A stretch of DNA of 64,000 nt from positions 1,840,405 through 1,904,404 of the forward strand of contig NZ_JBHTDC010000001.1 of NCBI RefSeq assembly GCF_042666435.1, written 5' to 3'. The translations under genes and the position numbers were made by a program. The notes under the pieces were generated by a model, which saw only the letters and a program-made list of their open reading frames with translations, was not told the DNA's origin and did not search any database. Within the stretch, counting starts at the first letter, position 1, and every line of letters starts with the position of its first letter. This DNA is from Allosphingosinicella sp042666435 (lineage in GTDB: Bacteria > Pseudomonadota > Alphaproteobacteria > Sphingomonadales > Sphingomonadaceae). This document shows positions 58,992 through 64,000 of this stretch, in pieces.

Positions 58992-59465
58992 ATGGCCGAC
59001 GAAAACAACAACCTCGTCCTCACCCTCGATACCGGAGCCGAGGGCGGCGGCGACGTCGTCATCCGCCTGCGCCCCGATCTCGCGCCCGGCCATGTCGAGC
59101 GGATCAAATCGCTCGCCGCCCAGGGCTTTTACGACGGAGTCGTCTTCCACCGCGTCATCCCCGGCTTCATGGCCCAAGGCGGCGACCCCACCGGCACCGG
59201 CATGGGCGGATCGCCAGAGCCCGATCTCAAGGCCGAATTCAACCGCGAGCCGCATGTGCGCGGCACCTGCTCGATGGCGCGCTCGCAAAATCCGAACAGC
59301 GCCAACAGCCAGTTCTTCATCTGCTTCGACGACGCCCGCTTCCTCGACGGCCAGTACACCGTCTGGGGCGAGGTGACCGAAGGCATGGAGCATGTCGACG
59401 CCCTTCCCAAGGGCGAGCCCCCCGCCCAGCCCGGCCGCATCGTCAAGGCCGCGCTTCAGGGCTGA
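58992..59465 (+). CDS. Cyclophilin-type peptidyl-prolyl isomerase
   Basis: 157-residue cis-trans prolyl isomerase. Catalytic FHRVIPGFMAQGGDPTGTG with the key Arg/Phe, RGTCSMARSQNPNSANSQFFI with the Gln and Phe, and WGEVTEGMEHVD. No signal peptide, so cytoplasmic. The ATG at 58992 follows the GAGAC-type ribosome site. Divergent from mgtE. A stem-loop follows the stop. Confidence 0.95.
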   Translation: MADENNNLVLTLDTGAEGGGDVVIRLRPDLAPGHVERIKSLAAQGFYDGVVFHRVIPGFMAQGGDPTGTGMGGSPEPDLKAEFNREPHVRGTCSMARSQNPNSANSQFFICFDDARFLDGQYTVWGEVTEGMEHVDALPKGEPPAQPGRIVKAALQG

Positions 59466-59474
59466 TCCGACTCG

Positions 59475-59511
59475 GGACGGCCCCGGCCGGCAAGCAGCCG
59501 GGCCGTCCTTT
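59475..59511 (+). terminator. Candidate terminator after cyclophilin gene
   Basis: GGACGGCCCCGGC (59475-59487) and GCCGGGCCGTCC (59497-59508) pair with one bulged C, loop CGGCAAGCA, followed by TTT. Strong GC stem, short T run. The next 190 bases (59512-59707) hold no recognisable gene. Confidence 0.5.
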
Positions 59512-59707
59512 CCACGACGAATTCGGGTCCGCGCCCTTCCCAGGCGGGCCGCCTTTTCGTTGTCGGCGCGGAACATCCTGTGCCCGCCGGCATTTGCCAA
59601 TATGTGCCCCGTTCACCGGCGCGCGCGCGAGTTCTGGCGTTGGGCCCTCCATAAGCGGGAGCATCGCCGGGCCGGCTCGCGCTTTATCGGCAGGGAGGAA
59701 GTCCATC

Positions 59708-60136
59708 GTGGCCGCCACAGCAAACCGATTGTACCGATGGTCCCTTCACCCGCTGCACGCGGTCCTGCTCGCCGCGACCCTGACCTTGTTCCTGGCCGCT
59801 CTGCTCAGCGACATCGCCTACGGGGAGAGCTACGAGGTCCAATGGACCAATTTCGCGTCCTGGCTGATCGCCGGCGGCCTGGTCTTCGGCGCCTTCGCAT
59901 TCCTGTGGGCGCTGATCGACCTGATCCGCGCCGATGATCGCAGGGGGCGCCCGCTTGTTTACTTTCTCCTCGTGCTGGCGACCTGGGTGCTCGGCTTCAT
60001 CAACGCGCTGATCCATGCCAAGGATGTCTGGGCGAGCATGCCCGACGGCCTCATCCTGTCGGCGATCGTGGTAGTGCTGGCGGTGGCGGCAACCTGGATC
60101 GGCTTTTCCACCCTTCGCGAGGGAGCGACGAGATGA
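59708..60136 (+). CDS. DUF2231 membrane protein
   Basis: 142-residue protein with four hydrophobic spans; the N-terminal SLHPLHAVLLAATLTLFLAALLSDIAY block is typical of DUF2231, where two His residues may bind a cofactor. GTG start at 59708 has GGGAGGA nine bases upstream; a longer in-frame start at 59594 lacks this. Its stop overlaps the next gene's ATG (ATGA). The pair with the sugar dehydrogenase is a recurrent arrangement in proteobacteria. Confidence 0.85.
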   Translation: MAATANRLYRWSLHPLHAVLLAATLTLFLAALLSDIAYGESYEVQWTNFASWLIAGGLVFGAFAFLWALIDLIRADDRRGRPLVYFLLVLATWVLGFINALIHAKDVWASMPDGLILSAIVVVLAVAATWIGFSTLREGATR

Positions 60137-61461
60137 GGCGCACGACCTTCTTCGCCGCCGCCGCCCTCGCGGCTCTCCTGACCGCCTGCGGCAGCGACCC
60201 CGATCCGGTGCGGGTCGGTCCCGATCCGGAGCTTCCGGAGCCTCGGCGCGGCCTGCTTCCCAGCATGAATATCGCCAACCCGGCGGCCTGGGGCGATCTG
60301 CGGCCGACGGTGCCGCAAGGCTATGCGATCGCCGCCATCGCCACCGATCTCAAAATCCCGCGGCAGACGCTCGTCCTTCCCAACGGCGACATCCTCGTCG
60401 CCGAAGGCAAGGGCGGCGCGGCGCCGAAGCTGACGCTCAAGGACGTCATCGCCGGCTATTTCAAGTCGAAGGGCACGAGCGCGGTCAAGAGCGGCGACCG
60501 GCTGACCCTGCTGCGCGACGCGGACGGCGATGGCGTCTATGAGGGACGAACCGTCTTCGCCGAAAATCTCAACGCGCCTTACGGCCTCGCGCTGGCCGGC
60601 GGCCGGCTCTACGTGGCGAACCAGGACGCGCTGGTGCGGTTCGATTACAGCGACGGCCAGACCCGGGCGAGCGGACCGCCGGTCGAAGTCGCGAAGCTGC
60701 CGTCGGAGATCAACCACCACTGGACCAAGGCGCTGACCGCCAGCCCCGACGGCCGCTTCCTTTATGTCGGCATCGGCTCCAACAGCAATATCACCGAGCG
60801 CGGCATGATGGCCGAACAGGATCGCGCGATGATCTGGCGGATCGACGCCGAGACGGGCGCGCACAATCCCTATGCCACAGGCCTGCGCAATCCCACCGCG
60901 CTCGCCATCCAGCCCGGCACGGACCGGCTGTGGACAGTGGTGAACGAGCGCGATGAGATCGGCCCGAACCTCGTCCCGGATTATCTCACGTCGGTTCGCG
61001 AAGGCGCCTTCTACGGCTGGCCCTACAGCTATTGGGGCCGGAATGTGGACCCCCGCGTCCGGCCCCAGGATCCGCAAAAGGTCGCCTCGGCGATCCGGCC
61101 GGATTACAGCCTCGGATCGCATGTCGCCGCGCTCGGCCTCGATTTCTCCACGCCGGCGATGGGCGCGTCGTTCGCCGAGGGCGCTTTCGTCGGCGAGCAT
61201 GGCAGCTGGAACCGCGCCGACCCGTCCGGCTACAAGGTGGTCTTCGTGCCGTTCGGCGGCGGCCGCCCCGCCGGCGCGCCGGTCGATTTCGTCTCCGGCT
61301 TCATGGGAGCCGACGGCAAGGTCCGCGGCCGCCCGGTCGGAGTCACCGTCGATCCGCGCGGCGCCCTGATCGTCGCCGACGACCTGTCGAACACGATCTG
61401 GCGCGTAACCCCGGCCCGCCGCCCGGCGACGTCCCCCGCCGCCCCCGCGCCGGGAGAGTAA
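60133..61461 (+). CDS. PQQ-dependent (sorbosone-type) sugar dehydrogenase lipoprotein
   Basis: 442-residue lipoprotein (signal and lipobox LLTAC) with a six-bladed beta-propeller of the soluble aldose/sorbosone dehydrogenase type. Recognisable blades are LVLPNGDILVAEGKGG, APYGLALAGGRLYVANQD, HHWTKALTASPDGRFLYVGIGSNSN and PTALAIQPGTDRLWTVVNERDEIG. The catalytic-base His in the INHHW region is seen. Oxidises a sugar in the periplasm, probably with PQQ, and passes electrons on through the quinone pool; cofactor biosynthesis genes are not in the window. Confidence 0.9.
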   Translation: MRRTTFFAAAALAALLTACGSDPDPVRVGPDPELPEPRRGLLPSMNIANPAAWGDLRPTVPQGYAIAAIATDLKIPRQTLVLPNGDILVAEGKGGAAPKLTLKDVIAGYFKSKGTSAVKSGDRLTLLRDADGDGVYEGRTVFAENLNAPYGLALAGGRLYVANQDALVRFDYSDGQTRASGPPVEVAKLPSEINHHWTKALTASPDGRFLYVGIGSNSNITERGMMAEQDRAMIWRIDAETGAHNPYATGLRNPTALAIQPGTDRLWTVVNERDEIGPNLVPDYLTSVREGAFYGWPYSYWGRNVDPRVRPQDPQKVASAIRPDYSLGSHVAALGLDFSTPAMGASFAEGAFVGEHGSWNRADPSGYKVVFVPFGGGRPAGAPVDFVSGFMGADGKVRGRPVGVTVDPRGALIVADDLSNTIWRVTPARRPATSPAAPAPGE

Positions 61462-61473
61462 ACGCGTTGGCGC

Positions 61474-62821
61474 TCACAGCAGCCAGACGCGCGGCTCGGC
61501 CGCCCGCTTGACGAGCAGCAGCTCGGACAAGGCCCAGATCATCGCGTCGGCCCGGTCTGGCGAGCGCCCGGGCCCGTCATAGCCGCCGGCTGCGGTCAGG
61601 CCGCATAATTGATCCTCCAGCTCCGGGAACGACCCGGCGAGCTTGGCCATGCCCGATTCGAACAGGGCCGCCACCGGCTCGGCGCGCGCGCCTTTGCTGG
61701 CCGCGGCGTGTACCAGCCTGACCGGCAGGGTCAGGCACGCGCCCCTCAGCACCGCGTCCACCATGTTCCCGCCGTTATTGCCTTCGGCGATCACCCGGTC
61801 CGCGCCCCACATTTCGGCCACCAGCGCGACCTTCGCTGCCCATCCTCCCGGTGAAAGGCCGCCGACGCTATGGTCGCCGAGCACATAGCCCAATCCGTCG
61901 CGCCCCAGCCCGCACGCGACGATCCCGCACGCATCCCCGTCCGCGCTCGCCGGCGGATCGACGGCGACGACCACGCGCTTCAGCTCCCCCCCGCGCCGGG
62001 CTACCGCTTTGGCGCGATGCCTCGATCAGCGCCCGCGTCCACAGCGCCCCCGCCGCATCCTCGAACAGATGCCCGTCCAGCTCCTGCCGCCCCAGCCGCG
62101 AGCCGCCGTACATTCGCGCCATGCCGAGCTGATAATCTTCCGGCAGATGCGGGTTGTCCGCCGTCCGCCCGCCCGTCGTCACCGTCCGTTCCAGCCCGAT
62201 GATTGTCTTCAGCGCGGTGATCGGCCGGGGCGTCGTCGTCACCATGGTGCGCGGCGCCTCGCCCAGCCGCAGCCCCATCATCAGAGTGTCCCAGCTCGCT
62301 TGCGCCTGCCGCCATTTCGCCAGCTCGTCGCACCAGGCGAAATGATGTTCGGGGCCCCTCAATTTGTCGGGCCGGGCGCCCGAATAAGCGAAGCCGATAG
62401 CCCCGTTAGGCCATCTGAGCTCGCCTTTCGACGCCAGCCAGGCCGGCTCCTCCCCGGTCCGCGCCACGGCGATGAGGCCGCTCTGCCCTTTCACCATCAC
62501 CTTCACGACCTCCTCGACGCTCGCTCCCACCAAGGCGATCCGAGCCCCCGAAGTCTCCCGCGCCCGCGCGCTCACCCATTCGGCTCCGGCCCGGGTCTTG
62601 CCGAATCCGCGCCCCGCCATCATCAGCCACACCCGCCAGTCGCCCGGCGGCTCCTCCTGCCCGGGATTCGTCCAGAGCGGCCAATGCTCTCCCAAGGTCA
62701 TTCGCTCGCCGGGGCTCAGGCTCAGCATGGTCCGGGTCAGAGCCGCGTCGGACAATTGCGCCCCCGCCGCCTCCAGCCAGCGGCGCAGTCCCGCATCGTC
62801 GCCGGTTTCCTCTTTCGTCAT
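61474..62821 (-). pseudogene. Large terminase (GTA gp2-like), frameshifted
   Basis: DNA-packaging ATPase-nuclease split into two frames. The upstream part (62821 to about 61990) carries Walker A AGRGFGKTRAGAEWV, Walker B FAWCDELAKW and the ATPase C motif area TTTPRPI. The downstream part (61974-61474) carries the nuclease domain with VVVAVDPPASADGDACG and a natural C terminus (DRADAMIWALSEL). The two would join in one frame if the run of seven C at 61986-61992 (plus strand) had six. No portal gene follows; a sugar dehydrogenase gene ends 12 bases away. The sequence resembles the gene-transfer-agent terminase of Alphaproteobacteria. The frameshift may be real or a homopolymer error. Confidence 0.82.
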
Positions 62822-62846
62822 CCCGGACTTGATCCGGGATCCGGGA
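62817..62846. repeat. Single repeat arm overlapping terminase start
   Basis: TCGTCATCCCGGACTTGATC.. followed by CGGGATCCGGG: one arm of the CCCGGACTTGATCCGGG type, as in the left arm at 39608, with no partner arm beside it. Its CAT at 62819-62821 is the terminase ATG on the minus strand, so the repeat end supplies the start codon or the first codons. Confidence 0.6.
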
Positions 62847-62883
62847 ACACCGGCGTCGGAAGACAGCCGCACAACGTTCCTTT

Positions 62884-63477
62884 TCACGACTGCTGACCTT
62901 GCTCGCCCCGAGGTGAGACGGCGGAATCGCCGCCGCTTTCGCCCGAACCCTCCCGGATCAAAGTACCACTTTGATCCGAAGGTCTGACTCCCAGCGCCTT
63001 GAGCTTACGCACCAGCTTCGCCGCCACCTGTTCGATCGGCACCCGCGCCGGCCGCGCCCGGTTGTCCGCCGTCCGGCCGGCAAGCCCGCGCTGGTGATGT
63101 TTCAGCAATTCCATCGCCTTGTCCCAGTCCACCTCCTCCGGCGCGTCCGGCCCCGCCACGATCTTGTCGCCGCGCACCGCGGGCCTCCCGTCGCCCCGCG
63201 CCGCCCGCTCGATCAGCGCCGCCTCCAGCCGCGCATAACCCTGCTCCAGCGCGGCCCGCCAGGCGTCGCGGAAATCGGCGTCCTTCATCCGGTTGGCATA
63301 GACCGCGCTGACGCTCACCCCCGCCGCCTCGGCCGATGCCATCACATTACAGGTCGCCGCCAGATGCTCCAGGAACGCCTCCCGCCGCGCCTTGCCGAAA
63401 TAGGCATGCCGCCGCTTGCGCGCGTGCAGCCCCCTGTTGCACCCCGGCACGATCTCCCGCTCATCGTCCTCGCTCAT
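62884..63477 (-). CDS. Small terminase-like DNA-packaging protein
   Basis: 197-residue protein. An N-terminal part with basic GLHARKRRHAYFGKARREAFLEHLAAT precedes a helix-turn-helix-like segment (NVMASAEAAGVSVSAVYANRMKD), a feature of small terminase subunits. A helical region (AWRAALEQGYARLEAALIERAARGDG) and a basic/disordered C-terminal tail (SDQSGTLIREGSGESG) follow. ATG at 63477 with AAGG three bases upstream and a hairpin terminator-like element behind it on the minus strand. Together with the downstream large terminase it forms the remnant of a GTA-like packaging module. Confidence 0.72.
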   Translation of the reverse strand: MSEDDEREIVPGCNRGLHARKRRHAYFGKARREAFLEHLAATCNVMASAEAAGVSVSAVYANRMKDADFRDAWRAALEQGYARLEAALIERAARGDGRPAVRGDKIVAGPDAPEEVDWDKAMELLKHHQRGLAGRTADNRARPARVPIEQVAAKLVRKLKALGVRPSDQSGTLIREGSGESGGDSAVSPRGEQGQQS

Positions 63478-63493
63478 CCTTTCTCTCCCGCCC

Positions 63494-63524
63494 AAAAGAA
63501 AAGGGCCGGCGAAACCCGGCCCTT
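63494..63524 (-). terminator. Terminator-like hairpin on the minus strand
   Basis: Nine-pair perfect stem AAGGGCCGG/CCGGCCCTT (63501-63509 and 63516-63524) with loop CGAAAC. On the minus strand it is followed by TTTTCTTTT. It lies 17 bases upstream of the small terminase ATG, so it would end any transcript entering from the right before the packaging genes, or act as a leader attenuator. Confidence 0.6.
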
Positions 63525-63578
63525 GGAAAAACTCTTGCACCACCCGCCCTTGATGGCCGTTCACTCGACGTGTGCATT

Positions 63579-63593
63579 CGACCCATTGCGGAC
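63579..63593. repeat. 15-base repeat CGACCCATTGCGGAC, copy 1
   Basis: Exact copy of CGACCCATTGCGGAC, repeated at 63906-63920. It lies 26 bases upstream of the small gene at 63620, the second copy 19 bases downstream of it. Confidence 0.75.
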
Positions 63594-63619
63594 GTTAAGG
63601 TTCGGATTATGCTGCCGCT

Positions 63620-63886
63620 ATGAGCGACTGGACCGGGAAGCCGACGCGCACCCTCAACGAACTGGAGGCCTTCGACGCCATGCGCCTCTTCCTCGAAAAA
63701 TGGTGGGAGGTCGGCGGTCGATCAGAGGATCAGATCGCGGTGCTGGCGGGATCGCTCACTCGCACAAATGACTCGATACTCGGGCCGGGCGCACCGCTGG
63801 ACATCGCGCTGTGGGATGATTGGCGTGAAGCGGTATCCACAATCTTGCAACGGAGCAGCGCGGCAGATCGCGATCCTCTCGCCTGA
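63620..63886 (+). CDS. Small hypothetical protein
   Basis: 88-residue protein of unknown function. It starts MSDWTGKPTRTLNELEAFDAM, then a helical stretch with FLEKWWEVGG; middle VLAGSLTRTNDSILGPGAP and C-terminal WDDWREAVSTIL helix. Length and composition look like a genuine small soluble protein. It is flanked on both sides by copies of a 15-base direct repeat, which might mark an inserted cassette. No ribosome binding site of note. Confidence 0.55.
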   Translation: MSDWTGKPTRTLNELEAFDAMRLFLEKWWEVGGRSEDQIAVLAGSLTRTNDSILGPGAPLDIALWDDWREAVSTILQRSSAADRDPLA

Positions 63887-63905
63887 GCCCACGAATGTCC
63901 GTTAA

Positions 63906-63920
63906 CGACCCATTGCGGAC
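63906..63920. repeat. 15-base repeat CGACCCATTGCGGAC, copy 2
   Basis: Second exact copy of the repeat at 63579, in the same orientation, 19 bases downstream of the small gene's stop codon. Neighbouring bases also share short similarity (ACGTTAAG against CGTTAACG nearby). Confidence 0.75.
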
Positions 63921-63947
63921 ATCGCGCGACCATGTGAAACGTCCGCG

Positions 63948-64000
63948 ATGGATGAAGAAGAGCGCGGCTACACCCCTGATGAGATAGAGCGCGGGGAAGA
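63948..64000 (+). CDS. Possible start of a gene running off the right edge
   Basis: An ATG at 63948 opens a frame MDEEERGYTPDEIERGE that stays open to the end of the window (17 codons visible). It is acidic and has no recognisable family. No good ribosome binding site precedes it. Reported at low confidence because too little is visible. Confidence 0.25.
   Translation, partial: MDEEERGYTPDEIERGE

Overview
The window is a GC-rich, gene-dense chromosomal segment from an alphaproteobacterium, most likely a sphingomonad (Sphingomonas, Sphingosinicella or a close relative). Grounds: the htpX - rsmB - rpe - heparinase-like - purH order, a TonB-dependent receptor, a carotenoid lycopene cyclase, an FdxA/CarD pair, DUF1489, DUF1674 and TIGR02186 genes typical of Alphaproteobacteria, and perfect or near-perfect EcfG-type general-stress promoters. 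No rRNA, tRNA, CRISPR array or intact insertion sequence was seen, and no stretch longer than about 300 bases lacks a gene or a named element.

Layout. 1-8.9 kb: gpsA end, DUF1674, htpX, rsmB, rpe, heparinase-like gene, purH, and an FAD oxidoreductase with a C-terminal Rieske domain behind an EcfG-type promoter. 8.8-17.6 kb: flippase and polA (minus), two tandem Tat-type alpha/beta hydrolases (plus), nadB and an ABC ATPase (minus). 17.7-25.3 kb: zinc-finger protein, tldD, DUF924, DUF2007, a DUF442 phosphatase-like protein and recQ (minus), a secreted protein, an Atm1-type exporter and a small stress-type gene. 25.3-31.1 kb: TonB receptor, general-stress SDR, a membrane protein/Mpo1-like/Crp-Fnr operon, DUF488 and a zinc-ribbon protein. 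31.2-31.9 kb: a compact sigma-54-type promoter with repeated upstream elements driving a 35-residue membrane peptide and a minimal PspC protein. 31.9-42.5 kb: dinB, crtY, sucC, etfBA, histone-deacetylase-like amidohydrolase, DUF885 lipoprotein, nhaA. 42.4-48.4 kb: NfrB-like glycosyltransferase plus NfrA-C-like barrel, TauE exporter with TIGR02186, and a HerA-type ATPase. 48.6-61.5 kb: M23 peptidase, Suv3-like helicase, S4 protein, DUF2268-like protease, fdxA, carD, two DUF2807 adhesin-like proteins, DUF1489, mgtE, a cyclophilin, and a DUF2231/PQQ sugar dehydrogenase pair. 61.5-63.5 kb: remnant of a gene-transfer-agent-like packaging module (small and large terminase) with a frameshift and no portal gene. 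63.6-64 kb: a small orphan gene flanked by copies of a 15-base repeat.

The genome carries a family of modular inverted repeats (about 60-90 bases) in which each arm is itself a small hairpin and arms of different types are combined. At least seven two-armed copies lie between genes, and a lone arm overlaps the start of the terminase gene.

The most interesting leads are the sigma-54/PspC mini-operon, the three candidate EcfG promoters on stress-type genes, the decaying packaging module, and the NfrB/NfrA-C surface-polysaccharide pair.
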